NCBI GenBank assembly: GCA_030159075.1
Contig: BROG01000264.1
Coordinates: 1-64,000 of the forward strand
Origin: Atrina japonica
Taxonomy: Eukaryota; Mollusca; Bivalvia; Pterioida; Pinnidae
DNA length: 64,000 nucleotides
Direction of reading: 5' to 3'
The notes under the pieces are model-generated. The model saw nothing but the letters and a program-made list of their open reading frames with translations, searched no databases and was not told the origin of the DNA. Positions 1 through 64,000 of the stretch are shown piece after piece. The number at the start of each line of letters is the position of its first letter. The first letter of the stretch is position 1. Both the position numbers and the translations under genes were made by a program.

Positions 1-1
1 A

Positions 2-440
2 GATAAAAAGTGGTGGCAAATACACCACATCATACCATTTCATACTGCTATGGATACAAAATTACAGTGGATTCAGTATCGAGTTATACACCGAATTTTA
101 GCAACAAATTCTTATCTAAAAAATTGGTTATACCAACTCAAATTTATGTACTTTTCGTAATACAGAAATAGAAACTATTATGCACTTTTTCTGTGAATGT
201 TCTTGAGTATCATTCTTATGGAGGGATCTCAATATTTGGATAAATGAAAAAATTCCAGAAAATGTTTATGTACACAAGATAGATATGATTCCTGGAAATG
301 ACAATTTTTCATGAATAATTAATCTATTAACACTATTAATGAAAAACTTGATATATCAGTGTAGAATGAAAAAGAAAATTCCAAGATTTATTGATTTGTC
401 CTTTAATTTGACATTTAAATATATATAAGACGTTTTGTCC
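2..440 (+). pseudogene. LINE reverse-transcriptase C-terminal relic, frameshifted
   Basis: The conceptual peptide contains DTKLQWIQYRVIHRILATNS, then after a frameshift TEIETIMHFFCEC, and further on LNIWINEKIPENVYVHKIDM and KNLIYQCRMKKKIPRFIDL. This order (L-Q-x-x-x-Y-R-x-x-H-R-I-L, the C/H cluster, and a K-x-x-I-Y-x-C-R end) is typical of the region after the RT core of LINE-type retrotransposons. At least one frameshift and several stops show that it is dead. The window edge cuts its 5' side. Confidence 0.65.
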
Positions 441-454
441 AATAATAATGACAA

Positions 455-1125
455 TTTTCATACATATGTCAATGCGATTTTTCCCAGCGAACTAGAAATT
501 AAAGATACAATCGCATCAAGCACACACGCTTGACATTTAACTTACTATAGACACAAACGGGAAATTGGCAACTAAGCTGTACGACAAACGCGACGATTTC
601 GGCTTTCCCGTCGTAAATTTTCCACATTTAAGTAGTAATATCCCACAGTCACCAGCATATGGAGTTTATATTTCACAAATGATCCGATATGCCAGGGTGT
701 GTTCAACATATGAACATTTCTTATACAGATGTAAACTACACCTTGACAAATGTTTGACACAGGGATATCGAAAACCGCGTTTGATGTCAACGTTCCGCAA
801 ATTTTACGGTCGGTATAATAGTCTTATTTGCAATTACTCTGTTTCACTAAGTGAAGTGTTGAGTTGCGTTTTCGTTGGTGGTTGTTGAGACGTCTGTACC
901 AATTGTGACGAGGATTTGTTCCTCGCGTATTTTATTTGGACTTGACTGTGGACTCACGCCGGGTGTGATCGGTCGACAGGGGATGCTTACTCCGCCATGG
1001 CACCTGATCACACCTCTTGGTTTCCAGAGGTCCGTGTTTGTGCATTTTTACCAGATTTGTACCTATATCCTGGACATCCTAAAGTTTTGTACTTTCGTAT
1101 CTGAGATTTTTTACATTTATTGAAT
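455..1125 (+). pseudogene. Reverse-transcriptase-family retroelement relic and its 3' tail
   Basis: From 455 the peptide reads FPSELEIKDT, then after a frameshift and a stop IDTNGKLATKLYDKRDDF, followed by SPAYGVYISQMIRYARVC and FRKFYGRYNSL up to a stop at 888. Sequences with this block occur downstream of RT domains in many marine invertebrate proteins. The non-coding tail (about 890-1125) is repeated at five or more other places in the window. I do not assign a clade. Confidence 0.6.
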
Positions 1126-1129
1126 ATGT

Positions 1130-2136
1130 GAAAATTTGCCAGAAAACAGAAAAAGATATTAATAAAAATAATAACAAATATCAGAAGTTTGACACAAAGT
1201 GGCAAAATTTTAGTATAATATAAATAAATTTATTCCTTTGTATATTGTATTCTGTATCTATGTGTATATATTTGTATATTATTGTATATGTGTTTACGTG
1301 AATATATGTTTATGAATGTGAATATGTATATTCTCATAAAAACACCCTCTAAATTATAAGTACTATAACCAAAGTGTAAATGAGAAAATAAATGTGTGAA
1401 CGAAAGTTTGTTCCAACAAAAATTAAAAACCTGCTACTAAGATTTAATGGTTGTTTTGTGATCAATGATTATTTGATTACACGTGACTCTACACAACATG
1501 AAAAATTAATTGGTTGATGTCCAGTCCAATCCGTGAAGCTTGGGTATGAAGAATTATTTTGTCTGATGTGTGAACAATGCACTAACAATGCTCACAACTT
1601 TATATTAATGGGCGACAAATACGTTGGCATAATTGGAAAATATGTATGTTGTACGTACACAATATGGGGACGCTGATATTTTTAGTATGAAAAGATAGTT
1701 TAAATTATTAAATGACTAATTTAATCATGGTGTACAGGGTCTTATATTAGTAGTGTACTATGAGGATGATTTCGTTCGCGAGTGGAAGATGCATTTACAA
1801 TTTTTATTAGCCAGAGTAGACTGGAATAGATTTTGAAAGAATAAAACACTACTTTTTATCCACTTTTTAATACTAATTACTACGTAATCCATTGCAAATT
1901 TCATATAAATAACTATGTCATATTGTTTGGCACTACTGGCTAATGGCGGACATCAAGCGATCCGTGATGTGCCGATCGTTACCGAAGTGAGCCGTTCGGA
2001 GCCTAAGCATCATTAGTGGATTAAAGATAAATAAGTCGATACCTATGCGGTTTTCGACATTCGGGGTTTTGAATTATTGGTTATATGGACAAAACACAAG
2101 TATATATGAAAAAAAATCATGTCCGTTGACCTTTAA
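1130..2136. other. Upstream AT-rich DNA with no recognised feature
   Basis: No exon-like frame was seen on either strand. The stretch is simple AT-rich sequence between the retroelement relic and the first SINE-B copy. Confidence 0.5.
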
Positions 2137-2353
2137 ACCATGAAGTCTCTCGCCTCTGAAAATTATGGGTTAGAGTCCCACTGGAGCCTAAACTGATTGG
2201 TGGGAAAGTTTGCCAGTTTACTTGTGTAAGGCCGATGGTCTCTTTCCGGGTGCATTGAAATGAGATTCTCTTTCCCACCATCAAAAACTGGCCGCCACGA
2301 CATGATTGAAAAATTGTTTATTGTGGCGCTAAAAGCAAGTAAAACAAACAAAG
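2137..2353 (+). repeat. SINE-B copy (5'-truncated)
   Basis: Matches the SINE-B body seen at 7523 and 20866: GGTTAGAGTCCCACTGGAGC, then GGGAAAGTTTGCCAGTTTAC, and a 3' end GATTGAAAAATTGTTTATTG. The tRNA-like A-box half is missing or decayed. Confidence 0.65.
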
Positions 2354-4979
2354 AAAAATAAATTTTATTTTACAGCATTGATCTAAGCGACGTTAAAATG
2401 CCATCTTATTTACACTGAGATATAGTAATAGCTTCATACAGACAAATCACAGTACATGCAGTTTGATGGATTCCTAAGATCTTGAGATTAAAACAGCAAC
2501 GCCTACTGGATCAGAATGTATGATGTAAAATACTTGAGCACTCCTAAAACGTGTTGAAAAATAATGACCTCTTCCTTTCATCATAAACAAGTTAAATAAA
2601 ATAAATCCCCAGAATAATGACCCGAACGGGTGTAATTCATTCCCAGGAATAAAACGTTCAGCTAATAAGTATCATAACAAGAATGTCCAAATCACTTGAC
2701 TATATTTATTTTTTGGCAATTATCACAATATGAAAAGGATAAGGAAAACATCCTGTTTTTTACTTTTTGTGTTGAATGTCTGGTAAAAGTATGTCTCCCG
2801 GGAGATAGTGGATTGGATGACGTTGGTCATATTTTACAAGACAAGAGAGATAGGGCATCAGAATATTAATAAAGTCTGTAAAAGTCCAGCTTATCGGCAC
2901 AGGTAGATAACATGTCTTCAGAAATCAACATGAAACACTTAATTACATACGTATCTGTCAATGACACTTTTGTACTATGTTTTATTGCTTTTGATATCTA
3001 CGTATTTGAAAATATTTCTGTGTCAGTTAATAAAGAAATAAGGATTATTTAGATAGTAGGATTAATTAGAACAATTAACAGCCATGACTTCGTGATATTT
3101 TGACTGGTGTGTGATTATAGAATTCGGAACCTCGTCATAGTCAATGCAAAATGTATTGTTGTTCTTTGAATAAGCCAAACACAAAACGGTGGTATAATGA
3201 CTTTGTTTGGATTCCTCTTATGCATAGACAAAATGTCAGAGAAAATTATGCAAATAACAGGAATATACAATTAACAGGAATAGTGTATTTCAGTAAACAA
3301 AGATGATTAATAATTGCCTAGTCCCTTCATTTGCATGTATAAAACTATAATAAACATCCTAGGTACACTAGAAATGGATTCTCGTTCACCATTAGGGTAC
3401 AATAATGTGATACAAGGAAAATTTCCATAAAGCACAATTTGGTACGAACACATATGTTCTATTAAATTAGTAATTCCATATATAACTTTTTATCGTAATC
3501 AGTACATTTTCCCCATTTTGAGGAATATTTTATGCAATTAACAGGAATTCATGGTTTAACCTATGCAATTAAAATGAATATTTTACATATAACAGATAGG
3601 AAATGGTTTTGTGTTTTGACTTCTTATGCAATAAACAGGAATATGTAATTATCAGGTATGGTATGCAATTAAGTGGAATCGACTGTACTCTGTTTCAATA
3701 AATAATACTTTGAGTTACCTGTACGACAGTGATTATTGAATCATGTATACCGATTTTTTACGAGGGTAAATTCCTCACTTATTTCACTTGTCGAACTTGA
3801 CTACTTGATCTCAACTCAAACTTCTAGTTGTAAACATCCGGTATTTTACTCTAATAGTAAGACAGGGTGCGGTTTTTTCAAGAGGTCGTAAGTACTTAGT
3901 CGTCAGTCTAAAGTTAATTGCCTATCGCCAAATGTCCAACACGGCACCTTTTTTGCAAACTTTTCCATAGTGACGTCACATTTAAATAGACTGTCAAACA
4001 TTTGTGTGACTATGACATCACAATCGAAAGACGTCAAAAAAGCACATGGAGAGTCATGTCGAAAGACGTCAAAAAAGCACATGGAGAGTCATGTGTCAGA
4101 CACTTGGAATAGGTCAATTGACCATAAGACAAACTGTGGACCGTTTTATGAAAACTACACTAACCCAAGTTCTTAGGGATATTTGCACATCTTCAAATTA
4201 GATCTAGATTAGTTTATGAATATTATTTACCTGCTCAGTTTACCCAGATACAACATTATACACACAAAAATAATTCGACTGTACGAATTGCCTGTTTCTA
4301 GTTATTAAGACATGACCTAATTTGGTCTTAAGCCACAATTCCTTATTCTTTGTAAAACGGTCGCAGGTCTTAAGAATGGTCCTAAGTCCAAGTTTAAGAC
4401 CTTTCGTAAAACAGGCCCCAGATATGTATCAAACTTGCTTCTACGTTACGAAGTAACAATTCGGAACTTAGGGTTCGTTAGCTTTCCGTCGATATAAATA
4501 AGTACACATAAACCTAATAGGAAAAATGCCAAACTAATACCAAGTACAAGAATTGACTGAGTGAATAACGATGATAAGGTTAATCCTATGGACAGGAGCT
4601 CCAAGTTTTTCTTGCCATCCGCCTACACTGATTCAACGTTGCCGTAAAGTACTCGCTGATAATTGCGTCGAAATACTGATCTCAATAGTTAAATGTACGA
4701 CTCGGAAGTGACCTTACCCATACAGTGTTGGTCGTAACACTAGGTAGTTTATTTGTTGTATGGTGTTTTTATAAGTTGTTTGATGGTGGATACGAAATTG
4801 AAAAATATATCTACCACATGAAAACAACGTTAATAGTGGCGAATTTACAATATGATGGCATTTGTTTGAACGTTTACGCGATCTGTTTCCACAGATTGTT
4901 TTGGCTTAATCAAGGAAAAATCCTTTTTAAACCGGTCCGAAAAACGGAAGATTTGACCACAGGTCTTTAGATAAAAAAG

Positions 4980-4980
<1 letters not shown>
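2354..4980. other. Upstream DNA with short repeats only
   Basis: No coding region was recognised. The motif TGCAATTAACAGGAAT recurs loosely at about 3246-3290 and 3530-3680. A 35-bp unit containing CGAAAGACGTCAAAAAAGCA is present twice at 4027-4096. Several short frames here are not supported by codon pattern or splice sites. Confidence 0.5.
4027..4096. repeat. Two-copy 35-bp tandem repeat
   Basis: The unit TCGAAAGACGTCAAAAAAGC plus 15 more bases occurs twice back to back without mismatch. The surrounding CRE-like TGACGTCA at about 3970 and GACGTC in each unit are noted without functional claim. Confidence 0.85.

Positions 4981-4981
<1 letters not shown>

Positions 4982-5074
<93 letters not shown>
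4982..5074. repeat. (TA)n microsatellite
   Basis: An uninterrupted TA run of about 93 bp. Frames through it encode only Tyr-Ile repeats and are not genes. Confidence 0.98.
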
Positions 5075-5076
<2 letters not shown>

Positions 5077-5659
5077 GAAATAGATCTTATACAAAAAAAA
5101 TTTATATCTATAATAAAAATAAACAGCATGGATCCAAACGTTACCAAGAAATACAGTCTAAATAAACTACCATTTCTCGGTATTTTTTTTTATAAAAAAC
5201 AAAAGGGAAAATTGAAATCAATATTAAGGAAACATCAACATATTCAAAACAATACTTTATCCGATAAAGGTGATAAATATTAGGCGAAGAAATGAGTAGA
5301 ACCGAATTCTGAAAACAAAAAAGAAACCAGATATATCATACAATTACATTACCTGATTCATACATTTACACATAATGAGTACTCACACATCTATTACATG
5401 AAAAAAATAAAGACACATAATAAATTAAGAACAAAATTTTCTCATTCTTAATTGTTCACACTGAACATCTCATAAAATGTTTAACATTGTCAAAGCGAAA
5501 TATTTCCACACATACACCAGAACCTTCAAATATTCGAAAGAGAAATAAATAACGAAATATATCATAAAAGAAAAAACATTACTAAAAGCAAGTGACAGCC
5601 TAAATTACTAAAAAAACGATACTCACCTTGAGAAAACTAAAAATTATTTATAAAAATTA

Positions 5660-6215
5660 TAAAAATTACTTAAAAGTATAAATCTTTAGAATGTCCAGGA
5701 TATAGGTACAAATCTGGTGAAAAATGGACAAACATGGACCTCCGGAAATCAAGAGGTGGGATCAGGTGCCATAGAGGCGTAAGCATACCCTATCGACCGG
5801 TAACACCCGCCGGGAGTCCACAGTAAAATCAAAATGAAATATGAGAGGAACGAATCCTCGTTGCAATTGGTACAGATATCTAATCAAAAATGCAACTCAA
5901 CATTTCACTTAGTGAAACAGAAACAAGAATATAATACCGTCCGTAAAATTTGCGGAACGTTGATATCAAACGCGGTTTTCAATATCCCTGTGTCAATAAT
6001 TTTTCAGTGAGTAGTTAACTTCTGTATATGAAATGTTCACATGTTGAACACGCCCTTGCATATCGGATCATTTATGAAATATAAACTCCATATGCTGGTG
6101 ATTGTGTGATATTACTACTTAAATGTGGAAAATTTATGATGGGAAAGCCGAAATCGTCGCGTTTGTCGTATAACTTAGTTGTTAATTTCCCGTCTGTGTC
6201 TATAGTAAGTAAAAT
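5660..6215 (-). pseudogene. Retroelement relic, second copy (minus strand)
   Basis: Reverse complement of the 455-1125 family: first the tail (TAGAATGTCCAGGATATAGG at about 5687), then the decayed coding block ending near AAATCGTCGCGTTTGTCGTA. Stops and frameshifts interrupt it. Confidence 0.7.
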
Positions 6216-6237
6216 GTCTAGGTATGTAAGCTTGAAT

Positions 6238-6405
6238 TAATCAATTGCAAGTGAATAATTGCCAAACTGGGTTTCTCAAACAATTTTCAAAATTTAGAGG
6301 AATTTTTAAAAATCATGCTTGTCTATATCTCTTTTTTGTTGATGTATATCAATCTAAGTATATGTAGTAAAAAAAGAAAGACATTTTTTCGAAAAAAAAA
6401 ATCAC
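6238..6405. repeat. Internal fragment of the AAAGGGGCATTAGC MITE family
   Basis: Shares TCAATTGCAAGTGAATAATT and CTGGGTTTCTCAAACAATTT with the MITE copies at 9307, 14890 and 53226, but lacks both terminal inverted repeats. Confidence 0.6.
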
Positions 6406-6966
6406 AAGTGCCCTTGTAGAATAACGACCTGATAAAATCAACTGGAAACGGCCGACAGAGGATGATTACTCTTTCGTGACATCTGAGTCCATATCCGTAT
6501 TTTCCAAATGTTGACGTTTGTCCAATATTCAGCGCATTTTGTATACTTTAATATCTGTGATTCTTAGATTGAAAGTATCCATAATTATCACAAAGGAAGC
6601 TTAGCTGTTAAAAACACCAAACACCGGGATATTCTAACGCCATGAAATAGTACATGACGTTCCTTATGGTAATTTTCTTTTCCAGGATTCGAATATATCT
6701 TGCAGAGAAAACAACATGGCATTTGAAAATTTTAAAAGGTGTCAGCCTTCAATATAATTTCATAATTATGTCAAAGGAGTTCTGATCACAGCGGAAATAT
6801 AGACGAGTTATTAAAGTGTGCATAAATTAAACTCGATGTACTATTACTTCCTTTTTGATGGATACTGATGCACGTTATAATAAACAGAAGTATAAATCTC
6901 ACTTTCTAAATCCCTTTACCACCATCTTCACCACCAATAGTCATTATCGTTATTCGACTGGTTAAA

Positions 6967-6968
<2 letters not shown>

Positions 6969-7058
<90 letters not shown>
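6969..7058. repeat. (TC)n microsatellite
   Basis: About 90 bp of pure TC. It lies directly before a pogo-like MITE. Confidence 0.98.
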
Positions 7059-7064
<6 letters not shown>

Positions 7065-7075
7065 TGTGCAATATA

Positions 7076-7248
7076 CAGTAAAACCTGCTATAGCGGCCAC
7101 CTCTATATAAGGATTACCTGTTTATAAAGGCCAGTCCCTAAATGCCAGTCACTTGATTGCATAATTCAACTAAATTGAACCTGTGTATAAGGTCTCTTGC
7201 ACAATATTTTCTGGTCCCTATGTGTGGCCTTATATACAGGTTTAACTG
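7076..7248. mobile_element. pogo/Tigger-like MITE
   Basis: Begins CAGTAAAACCTGCTATAG and ends ATACAGGTTTAACTG, flanked by TA on both sides. The CAGT(A/G)AAACC terminus and TA target duplication are those of pogo/Tigger elements. The 173-bp length with no frame makes it non-autonomous. Confidence 0.7.
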
Positions 7249-7434
7249 TATCGTTAAAATCTGTTGGACATCGGACAAACACAAACTTCCGGGATATCAA
7301 GAGAAGGGTTGTGATACGGCATTCGCTTGATCCATAATGAATGGCGCCAGAAAAGTCGCTAAAATGTTTTTCCTGGTCTACTGTAAAAGAGTACAGGTTG
7401 ATATGATATATTTATTATCAGAACTGAGCACTAG

Positions 7435-7437
<3 letters not shown>

Positions 7438-7523
<86 letters not shown>
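7438..7523. repeat. (TA)n microsatellite
   Basis: About 85 bp of TA directly upstream of a SINE-B copy. Confidence 0.98.
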
Positions 7524-7525
<2 letters not shown>

Positions 7526-7763
7526 CCTCCGTGGCAGAGTGGTTAGTGCATCGCGCTTTGAACTCACTTTTGGTCAGCGCAAGTTCGAGTCACGCTTGAA
7601 GCTAAGCAGATATTTTGTGAGAAAGTTGCCATATTATTGCGGAAGGCCGGTGGTCTCTCCCTGGGTACATTGCATCCAACATCATAAAACTGGCAGCCAC
7701 CATATAACTGAAATATTGTTGAGTGTGGCGTTAAACACTAATCAAAATTCAAATTCAAAGATG
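7524..7763 (+). mobile_element. SINE-B copy
   Basis: The tRNA-like head reads CCTCCGTGGCAGAGTGGTTA (A-box like) with AAGTTCGAGTCACGC as B-box. The body and the 3' end ATTGTTGAGTGTGGCGTTAA are shared with the other SINE-B copies. Confidence 0.8.
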
Positions 7764-8076
7764 CACTAGATTATCTCCCCTTGCGGTGGTCTTAAACCAG
7801 ACAAGATTATTATTGTGGAAATATTTGCTGTCGTAATTAGTAACAGACCGTTCCTTTTTATTTCAATAACAAGAATTCTAGGCGGAACGCGTTGTTACTA
7901 TTACGTCCCCAGTTTTTGTTATAAATCCTAATCATACGATGTATTTTGATACTTTGTAGGCATTAGTTTATGTCGGGGTTAATCTTATCTTACTTCTTGT
8001 ATTTGCCATTGGATAAACGTTATATTGTACCCAGATTTATTACCTTTAATTAATATTGACTAACCCGTTAGGAAGA

Positions 8077-8085
8077 TATATAAAA
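8077..8085 (+). promoter_or_regulatory. Candidate TATA box of the ADAMTS-ShK gene
   Basis: TATATAAAA lies 214 bp before the first ATG. A start about 30 bp downstream would give a 5' UTR near 190 nt. The assignment rests on motif and position only, and AT-rich DNA makes chance matches common. Confidence 0.3.
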
Positions 8086-8298
8086 CTGTAAACGAACTGG
8101 AGACCTCAGATTAAATTGGCCTAATGTTGGCGACTTAACACAGGTATTAAAGTTTTCTTATGAAAGATTAGACCAGATACAAGGTCCATCAATCGCATGC
8201 ATAAGACGCAATACAGAGCGAACGGCTTGGGCACCTCTGATTAAAAACCGGATTCGTTTCATTTTATCACCACAGAGAGAAAAAAATTAAATTATAAT

Positions 8299-62390
<54,092 letters not shown>

Positions 62391-63180
62391 ACGGAGAGCA
62401 TCACGGTATTTTGTTTTAACCATCTTTAAGTGCTTCCATAGGTACACTTTACATAGACATGTGTGTGCACTAGAATCTCCTTATAGAGCTATCCCATGAT
62501 GCTGCTTAATCACGCAATTTCTGAATTCTCTAGAAATGAAGATAACATGACCACGTGACATACTCTAGTACCAGTAAATGTTAATATTATTTTATTTCAA
62601 CACTTTTTTCCTGCTACTTGGGACATGAATTAAAATTTGGCATCATTTGATGAAGACATTCCTTCTTGTACATATTTTGAATTTTAGATTTTTGTTGTGC
62701 CTGGACGGAAAGTCTAAGAATATATAAATTATGTACACTGATTCCGCTCTTTATTAAGAATAAACAGGAAATTGCTAAATTATACCTCTATTTTGGTTTT
62801 GATTCTTAATTTTAAAGGTAATGCGTATGTTGTGTTGCATTTTGAAATTTAGATAATTACATAACTGTTGAAAGATTACATTAAAAATATAATAATAATG
62901 ATAAATAATATTAATAAAACACACACAGGTTTGTATGCATAGATATACGTACAAACACATTTATTACATGCAGTTACAATACAGAGATCAATACGCCAAT
63001 TCATTACGTAACCTCGAAATTTGCACTATAGTTGGATAAGGAAATTATGTCAGAGCTACTTTTCTAAATGGGGTTCATGTCATCCAAAATATTTAATGGT
63101 GTCGCTAAAAGTGGAATGAATTTTAAATTTGTGTACACATATAGATAAATAAGGGAATGTCATAAATACTAAACCACACA
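62391..63180. other. 3' UTR and 3' flank
   Basis: The 3' UTR probably ends shortly after the AATAAA at 62759. Beyond it no coding region was recognised. Confidence 0.55.
62759..62764 (+). promoter_or_regulatory. Candidate polyadenylation signal
   Basis: AATAAA lies about 370 bp after the stop codon and is the first one there. The position is reasonable for the 3' end of the ADAMTS-ShK transcript. Confidence 0.5.
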
Positions 63181-63182
63181 AA

Positions 63183-63314
63183 TGTTTCTATCCATATCAT
63201 CAAACTGCACTTGATTGTTGTAGCGGATGGATTCAACTCAAGCTACGCTCTTGTTGAATACATCCGCTACAACGATCGCGCTGCAGTCTGCTGATACGGA
63301 TAGAAACATATTTA
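63183..63314. repeat. Fold-back element, about 50-bp arms
   Basis: ATGTTTCTATCCATATCATC and TTGTTGTAGCGGATG pair with CATCCGCTACAACGA and CTGATACGGATAGAAACAT. Confidence 0.85.
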
Positions 63315-63470
63315 AAGTTTCGTCTATGTATGATACATATATATATGAGTGCACATGCCTGTGTCAGTGCATGTTTAATCACCACTTCTCGACAGTACCT
63401 GACTCCACCTCCGGAGGTCCGTGATTGTATACTGTCTCTTACACTATCTGATTATTAATGCTTTGGTACT

Positions 63471-63471
<1 letters not shown>

Positions 63472-63556
<85 letters not shown>
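63472..63556. repeat. (TA)n microsatellite
   Basis: About 85 bp of TA with a phase change. Frames through it are artefacts. Confidence 0.97.
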
Positions 63557-63560
<4 letters not shown>

Positions 63561-63954
63561 ACATTCACATAGATATTTCAGTAAAAATTATTTTCCACAT
63601 CAATGTTTATGGGTATATAGTTGACGACATATTAAATTTGTACATAAATCATAAAATGCTGTATGTTTATGAATAATGATTGTTTACATTGGTTACCCTG
63701 AGCGCCATTGCTTGATTCCCGTCACGGTAAGAATTTAACCATAGACCTATATGTCTAACATCTTAACTTACTACGATACTTCATTTTATTTGTCACCTAT
63801 GCATATTATTTTGTTTACCATTTAAATCGATCATGAAATAAACAAATGTACATTTTGTATATTTAACACAATCTAAAACTATATGCTTATTTGACAAAAT
63901 GACCTCTAACCAAATCAAAATGTGGACAAAAAATTCATTTGGTATAGTGCCATA

Positions 63955-64000
63955 ACTTAATCATGAAGGTCCCTGGTTCGATACCCGGCCGTGCAAAATT
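63955..64000 (+). repeat. Possible SINE head cut by the window edge
   Basis: GGTCCCTGGTTCGATACCCG has the form of a tRNA-like B-box, as in SINE-C. The rest lies outside the window. Confidence 0.3.

Noticed and set aside
4845..5147. Frame of 100 codons through (TA)n
   Set aside because: Tyr-Ile repeat encoded by a microsatellite; similar frames at 7337, 14644, 37762, 60945 and 63458 were dropped for the same reason.

Overview
The window is AT-rich animal nuclear DNA, most likely from a mollusc or another lophotrochozoan. The evidence is small exons with GT-AG introns, three tRNA-headed SINE families, many fold-back MITEs, long (TA)n, (GA)n and (TCTA)n microsatellites, and reverse-transcriptase relics of a type common in marine invertebrate genomes. 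No prokaryotic-style gene organisation is present.

One real gene fills most of the window. It is a 31-exon plus-strand gene (coding span 8299-62390) that I assembled exon by exon. All splice phases agree and the 4,716 coding bases translate to 1,571 residues without an internal stop. It encodes a secreted zinc metalloprotease of the ADAMTS type (M12B, reprolysin). The order is signal peptide, propeptide with furin-like sites, catalytic domain with an intact HExxHxxGxxHD site and Met-turn, disintegrin-like/cysteine-rich region, first thrombospondin type-1 repeat (TSP1), ADAMTS cysteine-rich domain, spacer, and three more TSP1 repeats. It then carries eight ShK-type six-cysteine domains, each flanked by phase-1 introns apart from one exon that holds two, and ends in a 222-residue acidic, proline-rich tail with an internal G-P-[VI]-P-x-P-[VI]-D repeat. 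The eight ShK domains and the tail are the most unusual part and the best candidate for something undescribed.

Region by region: 1-8.0 kb is upstream DNA with a LINE relic, a reverse-transcriptase-family relic, SINEs and microsatellites. 8.3-17.4 kb holds the signal peptide and first propeptide exons, separated by a 6.9-kb intron with a three-copy 0.9-kb tandem array. 21-28 kb holds the rest of the propeptide and the catalytic domain. 31-44 kb holds the disintegrin-like, TSP1-1, Cys-rich and spacer exons. 46-51.5 kb holds TSP1-2 to TSP1-4. 52.4-61.1 kb holds the eight ShK domains. 61.7-62.4 kb is the tail, with a poly(A) signal at 62759. 62.8-64 kb is 3' flank with a fold-back and a (TA)n tract.

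The introns are crowded with mobile elements: SINE-A, SINE-B and SINE-C, pogo/Tigger-like MITEs with TA target duplications, a fold-back MITE family with AAAGGGGCATTAGCTGTG ends, a 1.26-kb Harbinger-like fold-back 50 bp before a catalytic exon, and a decayed Tc1/mariner transposase. No second protein-coding gene, functional tRNA, rRNA or CRISPR array was found.
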